The notes under the pieces are model-generated. The model had not been told where the DNA came from, did no database searches, and was given only the letters and a program-made list of their open reading frames with translations. From Rossellomorea marisflavi (GTDB lineage: Bacteria; Bacillota; Bacilli; Bacillales; Bacillaceae_B), in the NCBI GenBank assembly GCA_003667865.1, contig CP033051.1:3188501-3252500 (forward strand): a stretch of DNA of 64,000 nt, written 5' to 3'. Each line of letters starts with the position of its first letter. Positions within the stretch are counted from its first letter, which is position 1. Position numbers and translations under genes: made by a program. Below are positions 55,406-63,138 of this stretch, in pieces.

Positions 55406-55434
55406 TTGACCTTTTTTTATCCATATTTTAGAAT
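55406..55434 (+). promoter_or_regulatory. Promoter of the T-box/trpS unit
   Basis: TTGACC (55406-55411), 17-base spacer, TAGAAT (55429-55434), just before the T-box leader. Confidence 0.65.
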
Positions 55435-55444
55435 AAAATCTAAC

Positions 55445-55727
55445 AATAAAAATTAAAGTGCGATGAAGAAGAAGAGTAAACTTTTAAGAACGCTTAAGAG
55501 AGCTGATGGTTGGTGAAAATCAGTGCGAGACTATTGTTGAATGGGCTTCTGAGCTACTAGACTGAAATAATTAGTAGGTTTAGCGGAATGTCTTACCGTT
55601 AAAAGAGACTAAGTATTGAAACAAGTATACTGTTTCTGTACGGATAAAGTGCGTTTACTTATGTGAACGAATTAAGGTGGCACCACGGGTTACTCGTCCT
55701 TTTATTTTGGGAAGAGTAACCCTTTTT
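55445..55727 (+). promoter_or_regulatory. T-box riboswitch with Trp specifier
   Basis: Full T-box leader. Stem I contains AGAGAGCTGATGGTTGGTG and the specifier context GAATGGGCTTCTGAG, with specifier codon TGG (Trp) at 55542-55544. The T-box AAGGTGGCACCACGGGT is at 55674-55690. The terminator (GGGTTACTC, 55687-55695, with GAGTAACCC, 55714-55722, then TTTTT) competes with the antiterminator. Uncharged tRNA-Trp should allow transcription of the synthetase gene. Confidence 0.93.
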
Positions 55728-55760
55728 GTATTTAATTTTATAAATAAGGGAGGTTTATTT

Positions 55761-56759
55761 ATGAGTAAAATTATATTAACTGGAATAAAACCAACGGGAC
55801 TAATTCATTTAGGGAATTATATTGGAGCAATAAAACCTGCATTAGAACTAGCTAAAATAGAAGATTATAAAGCAGCATACTTTGTGGCGGATTATCATGG
55901 TCTTACAAAAATCAATAATGCTGAGGAATTTAGACATTTATCATACGGAATTGCAGCAACATGGTTAGCGTTAGGACTTGACCCTGAAAAAGTAACCTTT
56001 TATAGGCAATCTGATGTACCTGAAATTTTTGAATTAAATTGGATATTGAGTTGTTTTACCTCCAAGGGTTTAATGAATAGGGCTCATGCTTATAAAGCGA
56101 TTGTCGATAGTAATAAAAAATCAGAGAAAGATATAGATTTTGGAGTTAATATGGGTTTGTTTAACTACCCAATTCTAATGTCTGCCGATATTTTGATGTT
56201 TAAAACTGAAGTTGTTCCTGTTGGAAAAGATCAAGTTCAGCATGTTGAAATTGCCAGGGATATAGCTGAAAGTTTTAATAATACCTACGGCGAGACATTT
56301 TTGTTACCAGAGTACAAAATCCAAGAAGAAACATCTGTATTACCTGGATTAGATGGTCGGAAAATGAGTAAAAGTTATAATAATACAATCCCACTTTTTG
56401 AAGAGCCGAAAAAATTACAAAAGCTCATAAATAAAATCATAACGGATTCATTGCCGCCAGAATCACCAAAAGATCCTGATACGTCTCCAATCTTTATGCT
56501 GTACAAAGAATTTGCTTCTGATACTGAAGTTGAAAAAATGAAAGAACATTATATCCAAGGGATTGGGTGGGGAGATGCGAAAAAGGAATTGTTTAATGTG
56601 ATGAATAGATTTATCGAAGAGCCACGGGAAAAGTATAATGAACTAATGTCCTCCCCAGATAAAATAGATGCAATACTTAGAGAAGGAGCGGAAAAGGCAA
56701 GAGCTATTAGTTCCCCATTCTTAAAAGAAATTAAACGTAAAATTGGTTTTATTGTATAA
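55761..56759 (+). CDS. trpS: Tryptophanyl-tRNA synthetase, second type
   Basis: 332-residue class I synthetase charging tRNA-Trp. Signature 1 is PTGLIHLGNY (HIGH-like) and signature 2 is GRKMSKSYNN (KMSKS). The N terminus ILTGIKPTG and the stretch YRQSDVPEIFELNWILSC differ from the usual bacillus TrpS (which begins MKQTIFSGIQPSG), matching the second TrpRS class; some members of that class give resistance to the Trp analogue indolmycin. ATG 55761 follows GGGAGG; an upstream in-frame start at 55677 lies inside the T-box. Probably an extra synthetase. Confidence 0.93.
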   Translation: MSKIILTGIKPTGLIHLGNYIGAIKPALELAKIEDYKAAYFVADYHGLTKINNAEEFRHLSYGIAATWLALGLDPEKVTFYRQSDVPEIFELNWILSCFTSKGLMNRAHAYKAIVDSNKKSEKDIDFGVNMGLFNYPILMSADILMFKTEVVPVGKDQVQHVEIARDIAESFNNTYGETFLLPEYKIQEETSVLPGLDGRKMSKSYNNTIPLFEEPKKLQKLINKIITDSLPPESPKDPDTSPIFMLYKEFASDTEVEKMKEHYIQGIGWGDAKKELFNVMNRFIEEPREKYNELMSSPDKIDAILREGAEKARAISSPFLKEIKRKIGFIV

Positions 56760-56764
56760 GCAAT

Positions 56765-56904
56765 AAAGAGTTATTTGTGAAATATTGTACTTAAAGTAAC
56801 GGGATGCGTTAGTTGAGGAAGCCCCTATGTTTTAAGTGGATCACTTAATGAACAGTACAACGATACTGTGCAGTGATTAGATTCGTGTACATGCTTTTCA
56901 CACA
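56765..56904 (+). repeat. R1 left part fused to R2
   Basis: TTGTGAAATATTGTACTTAA, AGTAACGGGATGCGTTAGTTG and AACAGTACAACGATACTGTG; then R2 replaces the rest. Confidence 0.75.
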
Positions 56905-57022
56905 GTAAAAATAATGAGCCTAAAATGTGCAGGAATGAATTAAAACCTGCACATTTTGGCTCTCTTTTTATACAAAAAATATACTGCCATTAATAGTATT
57001 AATTAAGTGCCAAATACAGGAC
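56905..57022 (+). repeat. R2 repeat copy 4, hairpin loop inverted
   Basis: ATAATGAGCCTAAAATGTGC...GCACATTTTGGCTC hairpin with TTTTTATAC and the tail ATATACTGCCATTAATAGT. The loop AATGAATTAAAA (56934-56945) is the exact reverse complement of the loop of copy 1. Confidence 0.85.
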
Positions 57023-57212
57023 AGAAACTGAACTTGAGGACGGCACTGAGTATGAGGAAAAAGAAATTATTCGTCCTATAAAGTTCAAATCTTTATATTT
57101 AAGAATGTGGGTCTTGAGAACTGTTGTTGTTATTGACTTTTAAAGAAGGATTTAAGAAGATGAAGAAGAATCGAAATGCTTTTAAACTTTTCATTGGAAT
57201 AGCAAGTTATTG
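57023..57212 (+). pseudogene. 3' fragment of an unknown gene, truncated by R2 and frameshifted
   Basis: Right after R2 a frame without start reads TETELEDGTEYEEKEIIRPI and LYLRMWVLRTVVVI, then stops; the next frame continues LTFKEGFKKMKKNRNAFKLF to a TGA at 57212. It looks like the end of one lost protein. Family not recognised. The rest of the gap to 57360 holds no gene. Confidence 0.45.
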
Positions 57213-57360
57213 AGTAAAATTCCCCAGTTATTGCCCTACTTCAATTATTAGGGAAGTTAAATTGAATAGTTATAAAAAGATAGAAAATTATTGGATATGA
57301 ACTTATTTTTAAAAATAGTTGGAATGGCAGCTTTTCTTACTAAGAATGGAGTGATCTTTA

Positions 57361-57630
57361 ATGGAAGATAATTGGACAAGCAAGGCGATTATGAGTCCAA
57401 TAGTCGAGTATGATTATGTCAGAATTGATATCAATAATAAAATGGCGGAAGTAAATGTTATTGACTATAAGCAGCAAAACATTGTAATGAGATTATTAAT
57501 TGATATTCATAAGAACGAAATAAAGAAAACAGGTACATTAGAGAATTACACCTTAGATGAAGACGCAACCATACATTCAATATTAGAAAATATAAAGTAT
57601 TTCATTAAGGAAGGAATATCAAACCCTTAG
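57361..57630 (+). CDS. Hypothetical protein, 89 residues
   Basis: Small acidic soluble protein with strand pattern YDYVRIDINNKMAEVNVIDY and a helical end. GGAGTGA precedes the ATG. Size and charge are like immunity or adaptor proteins but no family is recognised. Confidence 0.55.
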   Translation: MEDNWTSKAIMSPIVEYDYVRIDINNKMAEVNVIDYKQQNIVMRLLIDIHKNEIKKTGTLENYTLDEDATIHSILENIKYFIKEGISNP

Positions 57631-57826
57631 CCATGATTCTTCTTATTCCGCAATTGGTGGCTTATCTAGAACAGGATGAGCTTCTTTTTTATCTAAAGTT
57701 TTTCTTGAGTAAGTTTCTCGATTTTGAAATAATTGGTATTAAGTTAAAGGCGGGTTAATTGAACAAGGAAATTCACCTAATTTGTTAAATTTTGTTGTTA
57801 AATAAAGAAAAAAGGGTGTGTTGTTT

Positions 57827-58324
57827 GTGAAAGTTTCTCTAATGGTGGCGATGGCTCAAAATAGAGTGATAGGTAGAAATAATGATATTCCATAGAGATT
57901 GCCTAGAGATTGGGAATATGTAAAGAAAACAACAACGGGTCATCCAATTATTTTAGGTAGAAAGAATTTTGAATCTATTGGAAAAGCATTATGCAAGAAA
58001 CGAAACATTGTTCTAACAAGGGATAAAAAGTTATCTTATGAGGAGTGCGAAATGGCGCATTCTATCGAAGAAGTTTTTGAACTATGCAAAAATGAAGAGG
58101 AAATTTTCATTTTTGGTGGAGAAGAAATTTATAATATGTTTATGCCTTATGTTGAGAAAATGTATATAACAAATATTCATGAAGAATTTGAGGGAGATAC
58201 GTTCTTTCCAGAAGTGGATTACAGTGAGTGGAAAGAGGTATCAGTTGAAAAAGGGATAACAGACGATAATAATCCTCATGTTTACTATTTTCATATTTAC
58301 GAAAATAAAAACTTCTTAAAGTAA
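57827..58324 (+). pseudogene. Dihydrofolate reductase with an amber stop at the conserved Trp
   Basis: From GTG 57827 the frame reads KVSLMVAMAQNRVIGRNNDIP, TAG (57893-57895), RLPRDWEYVKKTTTGHPIIL..., which is the whole DHFR family pattern: the stop stands exactly where DHFR has the Trp of the LPW motif, so TGG became TAG. GRKNFESIG, NIVLTRD and IFGGEEIYNMF follow. Restored length is 165 residues, normal for DHFR. The downstream ATG-less part lacks the substrate-binding N terminus. Such extra DHFRs can give trimethoprim resistance; this one is probably dead. Confidence 0.92.
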
Positions 58325-58384
58325 TGGGGGCTTATGTGAAACAAAGGATTATGTTGAAGAGATTTAATCCCGCGGGGTGATAAA

Positions 58385-58849
58385 GTGCAATTTGAGGAAA
58401 TTGATCTAAAGAAACATCGAGATACAGTAGTTGAATTTCGGAAAGACTCCTTTAAAGTAAGTTTTGGAAATTCTTCTGGATTTGGTGAAGAAGAGGATTA
58501 TCTGCGTTGGTTAGATGGAAAAATAAATGATTTTCCTAAAGGGTTTGTTTTAGTTGAAGAAGACGGTAAATATATAGGGCAACTGGAATTAACCATTCGG
58601 GAGTACAAAGGTAATGACATTGGTTATGTGAATTTGTATTATTTAATTCCTCAAATGCGTGGGTTGGGTAAAGGAAAAAAAATCCATAATTATGCGATGC
58701 AATTCTTTGAAAACAATAAAGTTAATGAGTACCACCTAAGAGTTTCCTCATCAAATGCTGCTGCGATTATGTTTTATCGTAAAATCGGGATGGAAGAAGT
58801 TGGTCCTGAAGTAGATGGAAAAGTAATTAGGACGATAGGTTATTTATAA
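58385..58849 (+). CDS. GNAT-family N-acetyltransferase
   Basis: 154 residues. Motif A: NLYYLIPQMRGLGKGKKIHN; then FFENNKVNEYHLRVSSSNAAAIMFYRKIGMEEVG, the standard GNAT ending. GTG start behind GGGGTGA. It follows the broken DHFR gene by 60 bases, so it may once have shared its transcript. Substrate unknown. Confidence 0.88.
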   Translation: MQFEEIDLKKHRDTVVEFRKDSFKVSFGNSSGFGEEEDYLRWLDGKINDFPKGFVLVEEDGKYIGQLELTIREYKGNDIGYVNLYYLIPQMRGLGKGKKIHNYAMQFFENNKVNEYHLRVSSSNAAAIMFYRKIGMEEVGPEVDGKVIRTIGYL

Positions 58850-59115
58850 AGTTCCTTCTTGCGTTAACGGGTGCTTATGTTGAACAAGAGAAAAGATAAA
58901 AAAACAGTTCCAATTGTTGCATAGTACAAATCTACTAGGAACTAAATACAATTCATCCAAGGTGATTACTCTTTAGGGTGATCGTTCTGACGCATTTGAC
59001 GCATGATGCGCAGCAACGTTGTTCAAATTTGATGAGAACAGACACTATAATTTTCTGAAGATTTCAGTTTGTAGATACATGATATTGTAAAGGTTTTACA
59101 TAAACTAAGGTTTTC
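58850..59115 (+). repeat. R1, complete copy
   Basis: Core TTAACGGGTGCTTATGTTG-AACAAGAG, TGCATAGTACAAATCTACTA, hairpin GGTGATTACTC...AGGGTGATCG, CATTTGACGCATGATGCGC, weak -10 part, dyad-like TTGTAAAGGTTTTACATAAA. Confidence 0.8.
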
Positions 59116-59277
59116 TTAATAAAGTAAAGGGATTCAAATGCATTATGTGACAATTGGGCAGGAGTGTGAAAGGAAGAAAGTTATAATTGATGTATGCTTG
59201 GTTTGTAATGAAAATTCCAACAAAAATCGTATATAATATTACTACAAGTATCTTTAATGATAAAGGTGGGGAGTGTA

Positions 59278-59538
59278 GTGGCTGTTCATAAAGAGGATTT
59301 ATATCGAATGGTGGAAACTTTGAGCAATGAAGATAAAAAAGCAGCCTTTGACTTTATCGAATTCTTAGTTGAACGTTCAAAAAATAAAAAACCACAATCT
59401 TGGCAAGACATTGATGAGTTAGATAGTGATGGGGAGCCATTGACAGATGAAGAACGAGAACAGTTAGAAAATGAAGAAGGATATATCTCAGGGGAGGATG
59501 CAAAGCGTGAATTCGGACTACAAGTTGATTTACCATAA
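59278..59538 (+). CDS. Antitoxin of a RelE/ParE-type module (copy 2)
   Basis: 86 residues, acidic. Homologous along its length to the antitoxin at 18212 (LYRMVETLSNEDKKAAFDFIEFL), and that alignment fixes the GTG 59278 start, behind AAGGTGGGG. The toxin start lies inside it. TATAAT at 59232-59237 is the likely -10. Confidence 0.82.
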   Translation: MAVHKEDLYRMVETLSNEDKKAAFDFIEFLVERSKNKKPQSWQDIDELDSDGEPLTDEEREQLENEEGYISGEDAKREFGLQVDLP

Positions 59539-59770
59539 GTCCGCAGTTAAATTCATAGCTAAATTAGAAACAACCTCCCAAGAAAGAATTGTAACTGGGT
59601 TAAAAGGGCTCTTATCCAAACCACCAGAAGGAGACATTAAGAATCTTAAAGGACATAAGGGATTGTATAGATTAAGAATAGGAAGTTACCGTGTGATTTT
59701 TAATATTGACCATGAAGAGCAGATTATCTATATAGAAGCCATCGGTAACCGTGGAGACATTTATAAATAA
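59507..59770 (+). CDS. RelE/ParE-superfamily toxin (copy 2)
   Basis: 87 residues, basic: KLIYHKSAVKFIAKLETTSQ, IKNLKGHKGLYRLRIGSYRVIF, IEAIGNRGDIYK. Clearly paralogous to the 18432 toxin. GTG 59507 is chosen, 9 bases after GGGGAGG within the antitoxin gene; ATG 59498 is too close to that site. Overlap with the antitoxin is 32 bases. Confidence 0.87.
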   Translation: MNSDYKLIYHKSAVKFIAKLETTSQERIVTGLKGLLSKPPEGDIKNLKGHKGLYRLRIGSYRVIFNIDHEEQIIYIEAIGNRGDIYK

Positions 59771-59785
59771 TTTGATTGATACGAT

Positions 59786-59812
59786 ACTCTCTAGTCTAGA
59801 GAGTCTTTTTTT
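59786..59812 (+). terminator. Terminator of toxin-antitoxin unit 2
   Basis: ACTCTCTAG / CTAGAGAGT with a one-base centre, then eight T after one C. Confidence 0.85.
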
Positions 59813-59869
59813 TATCAGTTTATATTGGAAAAGGCTATGAATCTCGTGGAAGAAGCTTTATTTTTTATA

Positions 59870-60140
59870 ATAGGATCAGTTGCTGTGCATTACAAATCTA
59901 CTTATCATTAATCAAGAGTTATGGCGATCACTTTATAGGGTGGTTGTTTTGTCGTATTTGAACAATACTACCATGAAAATACATATTTTCATTCTTATTG
60001 GTGTATCTGGTTTTAAAATACATGGATGACTGTGCAACGATCATTTCAATAAATCTGGAAAATAATCACAACAGCTTGTTATCTTCTGGTATGATTTTAG
60101 TATGAATATTTGTTAAATTATGAAGTTATTCACTTACATT
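59870..60140 (+). repeat. R1 copy interrupted by R3
   Basis: TGCTGTGCATTACAAATCTAC, hairpin GGCGATCACTT...AGGGTGGTTG, TTTTGTCGTATTTGAAC, then R3 at 59970-60028, then CTGTGCAACGATCATTTCAA, TTCTGGTATGATTTTAGTAT, TTATGAAGTTATTCACTTAC and ATTAACATGCAG. Confidence 0.85.
59970..60028 (+). repeat. R3 element, copy 2 (59 bp)
   Basis: Inserted in the R1 stretch ATACTGTGC: flanked by ACT (59967-59969) and ACT (60029-60031), a 3-bp duplication. The ends share an imperfect inverted CCATG. It contains the palindrome ATGAAAATACATATTTTCAT. Confidence 0.85.
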
Positions 60141-60250
60141 AACATGCAGTTTAAGTGAATATCATGAAACTTCCAGAGGTGAGTTTTAAAAAAATACAAA
60201 AGATAAATCATCTTTATCTTCAACTTCTTGAAGAAAAAGGGGGGATTATA

Positions 60251-60505
60251 TTGCGAAAATACTTAGGGATGGTCTCTATCTTAATCCTAATTGCGACATA
60301 TTTCATTTTAGAATCACTTGTTGGAAAATATATTGGAAATTGGTGGATCTGGATAATCATCATTGGATATTCAGCTTCAGCATTAGCTTCTTGGTATAGT
60401 AAAAGCGGTTTTTGGAGGAAGGCATCAGCGACTATTTTGATTGTTTTACCTGTTGGCTATCTCATAATTATAGCCTTATTTATATTTGGAATGTCAGGTT
60501 TTTAA
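60251..60505 (+). CDS. Three-helix membrane protein, 84 residues
   Basis: Hydrophobic segments at about 5-20, 28-47 and 60-80. TTG start behind AAGGGGGGA. No family recognised; it lies 35 bases before the truncated nucleotidyltransferase. Confidence 0.6.
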   Translation: MRKYLGMVSILILIATYFILESLVGKYIGNWWIWIIIIGYSASALASWYSKSGFWRKASATILIVLPVGYLIIIALFIFGMSGF

Positions 60506-60540
60506 AAATTTACTTCAACAAGACAAAAGGGGGAGATAAG

Positions 60541-60933
60541 TTGACAACTATTAAAAACATTGGCCGCTTTTGTTTAACAGCTGATAATGGATATATACTA
60601 AATGACTCAAGTTTAAAGAAGATTAAACCTGAATATTCCAAGATAATAGAGGAAGTAACAAAATACTATCAAACCTATTTGGGATTAGATTTACATAGCG
60701 TATATGTAAGGGGTTCAATACCTCGTGGATTGGGTATAAAAGGTGTTTCAGACTTAGATACAATAGCCGTTACGAATAAAGATACTAAGGATATAGACTT
60801 GGAATGGGTAAACAAGGCTGAACAAGAATTGAATAATATGTTCAATTGTATAAATGGAGTGGAATTTAGTTTCTATTACATTGATGATAACAAAGGCTAT
60901 TCTTCAAGAAGGAGAATGGCTTTTTCTTATTGA
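60541..60933 (+). pseudogene. Nucleotidyltransferase, probably 3'-truncated
   Basis: 130 residues from TTG 60541 (GGGGGAGA site). VRGSIPRGLGIKGVSDLDTIAV gives Gly58-Ser59, Asp71 and Asp73 of a nucleotidyltransferase, and FSFYYID may hold the third acid. Proteins with this domain normally continue for another ~130 residues of helices, as the 50792 protein does; here the frame ends right after. A coding-like piece in the next frame (WLFLIELHKSNNKVWCYIEI, to 61036) may be the shifted tail or foreign sequence. Confidence 0.65.
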
Positions 60934-61010
60934 ACTACATAAGAGTAACAATAAAGTGTGGTGTTATATTGAGATTTATAAAGATGAGAACAGTCTGGAG
61001 GACATAGATT

Positions 61011-61820
61011 ATGAAGAAAACAATAGAGAGCATTGATTTTCCTAATACAAAAGATTCGATTATAGATGATCTTAAACAAATTGGAGTTAAAGAAGGAATG
61101 ACCATTATCGTTCATTCTTCATTATCATCGATTGGATGGGTTAATGGAGGGGAAGTCGCTGTTATTCAAGCCTTGATGAAGGCTGTAACAGAAGAAGGAA
61201 ATATAGTAATGCCAACTCAATCAGCCTTACTATCAGACCCATCAGAATGGGAAATGCCTCCAGTTCCTAAAGAATGGTGGCAACCTATTCGAGATACAAT
61301 GCCTGCATTTCACCCAGCCTATACACCAACCTTTGCTATGGGGAAAATCCCTGAAACATTTCGAAACTTTCCTGGTGTCATAAGGAGTAATCATCCAGAG
61401 GTTTCTTTTGCTGCTTGGGGTAAGGATAATGAAACAATCATTAAAGAACATAGTTTGGAATTTGGTTTGGGTGAGAGATCACCTCTAGCTAAATTATATA
61501 ACATGGATTGTTTTGTTCTGTTATTAGGGGTTGGATATGAAAACAACACTTCCTTTCACCTTTCAGAATATAGGATTCCCTATCGTAAAATAGTAAGTAA
61601 AGGCAGTCCTATTCTTATTGGAGATGAAAGAGTTTGGAAAACTTATCAAGAAATTGAGACAAGAGAGGAGCTATTTGAAGAGATAGGAAGAGAATTCGAG
61701 GATAATTACGAAGTATCTATAAATAAAATTGGACTAGCTGAAAGTCGATTCTTTTCACTTAAACATGGCGTTGATTTCGCGGAAAAATGGCTAGAAGAAT
61801 ATGATTCAAAACATAATTAG
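61011..61820 (+). CDS. AAC(3)-type aminoglycoside N-acetyltransferase family (YokD-like)
   Basis: 269 residues. Family hallmarks: MTIIVHSSLSSIGWVNGG near the N terminus, the MPTQSA stretch, and FHPAYTPTFAMGKIPETFRNFPGVIRSNHPEVSFAAWG with the conserved His. Acetyl-CoA-dependent; members modify the 3-amino group of aminoglycosides, while YokD and FrbF-type relatives act on other amines. GGAGG before the ATG. Intact. Confidence 0.9.
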   Translation: MKKTIESIDFPNTKDSIIDDLKQIGVKEGMTIIVHSSLSSIGWVNGGEVAVIQALMKAVTEEGNIVMPTQSALLSDPSEWEMPPVPKEWWQPIRDTMPAFHPAYTPTFAMGKIPETFRNFPGVIRSNHPEVSFAAWGKDNETIIKEHSLEFGLGERSPLAKLYNMDCFVLLLGVGYENNTSFHLSEYRIPYRKIVSKGSPILIGDERVWKTYQEIETREELFEEIGREFEDNYEVSINKIGLAESRFFSLKHGVDFAEKWLEEYDSKHN

Positions 61821-61879
61821 ATCTTCCTTTATTCTTAAATGGCAAAGAACTCATCTAGTATGAAAAGAGTGATTTGCTT

Positions 61880-62065
61880 TACAGTATTACAATAGATGTA
61901 ACTAAATAATATTCGATAATGACGATCACTCTTATATGGTGATCGTTTCATCATATACAACACATACTGTTCAAAAACGATTTGAATAATTTGGAAATTA
62001 ATCATTTCCTGATATGTTCTTAGTATGAAGATTGTGATGTTTTTTACACTTAAACCCACTGATAG
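61880..62065 (+). repeat. R1 copy
   Basis: Hairpin GACGATCACTCTTATATGGTGATCG (with loop), TTTCATCATATACAACACAT, AAACGATTTGAATAATTTGG, CTGATATGTTCTTAGTATGA and ACACTTAAACCCACTG. A weaker core TAAACGGGTGG follows at 62121. The gap to 62320 is otherwise empty apart from a hairpin CTTATC...GATAAG at 62170-62191. Confidence 0.75.
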
Positions 62066-62320
62066 GATAGTGGAACAAGCTTTATGAAAAAATAATTAGG
62101 TATTTCATCTACTATACATTAAACGGGTGGAAATTTATTCTACCTACAAAAGAATTAGACCAAATGCTGCTTATCTTTAAGAAGGATAAGTTCTTTTTAT
62201 GTGGAAGTTAATAAGTTAACAGGCAATTCAGCTTAATGAAACTAATAATTATGTACTTGCAAGAATTCGGTGTTAATAGATTATAAAGCTCTTTAATGAA
62301 AAAAGTAGGGTGATAATTCA

Positions 62321-62992
62321 ATGATAGGAATAAGTATAGCAACAAAGTGGGAATACGAAGCGACATTGCAATACTTTAGCATAAAAGACCACGAACGTTT
62401 CAATTATCCGTATGGCGAATATTTTATAAGAACAATTCAAGATACTGAGCTTGTTTTTTATAGTACCGGTGTAAGAAAAGTAAATGGTGTTGGTGGTAAT
62501 CAGTATATGATTTCTAAATTTAATTTAAAGAAAGTAATTGTTGCTGGAACATGTGCTGGAATAGATGATAAGTATAGTAACTTAGATATTTTTGTACCCG
62601 ATAAAGCCGTTCAATATGATTGTACAGTAAAAGAAATTGAGCCTTTTGTTAAACAGTCCTTCATAGTCGATATTGAACTATCAAAATACGGAAATGATTT
62701 TTATACCGGAACCATTGGCACTGCTGATAAAGCAGTCGTGATGTGGAAGGACTATTTAGAACTTAAAGAAAATGAAATAACAATAGCTGATACAGAAGCG
62801 GGAGCCATTGCTTATATCTGTAAGAAGAATGATGTTGAGTGTATTATTATAAAAGGAATATCCGATTTTCCAACTGAAGAAAGTAACTCTGAAGAATTCG
62901 AATCGAACATTGAACAAATGAATATTTATATAGAAAACACCCCTAAAGTTATGAGCAAAATATTTGGTGAATATTTGAAGAGATTTATTTAA
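62321..62992 (+). CDS. Nucleoside phosphorylase / MTA-SAH nucleosidase family protein
   Basis: 223 residues of the PNP_UDP_1 superfamily: VIVAGTCAGIDD (phosphate/ribose loop), AVQYDCT, ADTEAGAIAYICKKNDVECIIIKGISDFP, where the Glu binds ribose and the Asp of ISD protonates the base. It would cleave a purine nucleoside such as 5'-methylthioadenosine, but sequence divergence leaves the substrate open. Similar domains also occur as effectors that degrade nucleotides in defence systems. GGGTGA site. Confidence 0.8.
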   Translation: MIGISIATKWEYEATLQYFSIKDHERFNYPYGEYFIRTIQDTELVFYSTGVRKVNGVGGNQYMISKFNLKKVIVAGTCAGIDDKYSNLDIFVPDKAVQYDCTVKEIEPFVKQSFIVDIELSKYGNDFYTGTIGTADKAVVMWKDYLELKENEITIADTEAGAIAYICKKNDVECIIIKGISDFPTEESNSEEFESNIEQMNIYIENTPKVMSKIFGEYLKRFI

Positions 62993-63138
62993 ATCAATTT
63001 GCTTCAATTAACTTTGCAATAATCGAATATCATCATAAACAATGATTGAAAGCTCTATGAAGCTATCGAAGTTTTATATTTAACTACCAATTGGATTTTT
63101 ATGGTAAAATACATAAAGAAATACCAAGGGGGAGTTTT

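Noticed and set aside
57893-57895. Idea that TAG is read as Trp here, since an extra TrpRS lies next door and two other remnants (37578, ~45711) also have TAG where Trp is possible
   Set aside because: TAG is the normal final stop of several intact genes (hflX, ynbB, trpT-unrelated AAC(3)-type gene), other broken genes use TAA or frameshifts, and no suppressor tRNA is visible.
11083-62065. R1 as an integron attC-like site
   Set aside because: The core has GTTAAC and GTTGAAC but no paired R'/L' boxes with extrahelical bases, and no tyrosine integrase is in the window.
11083-62065. CRISPR array
   Set aside because: Repeats are far too long, diverged and separated by genes; no short regular spacers and no cas genes.
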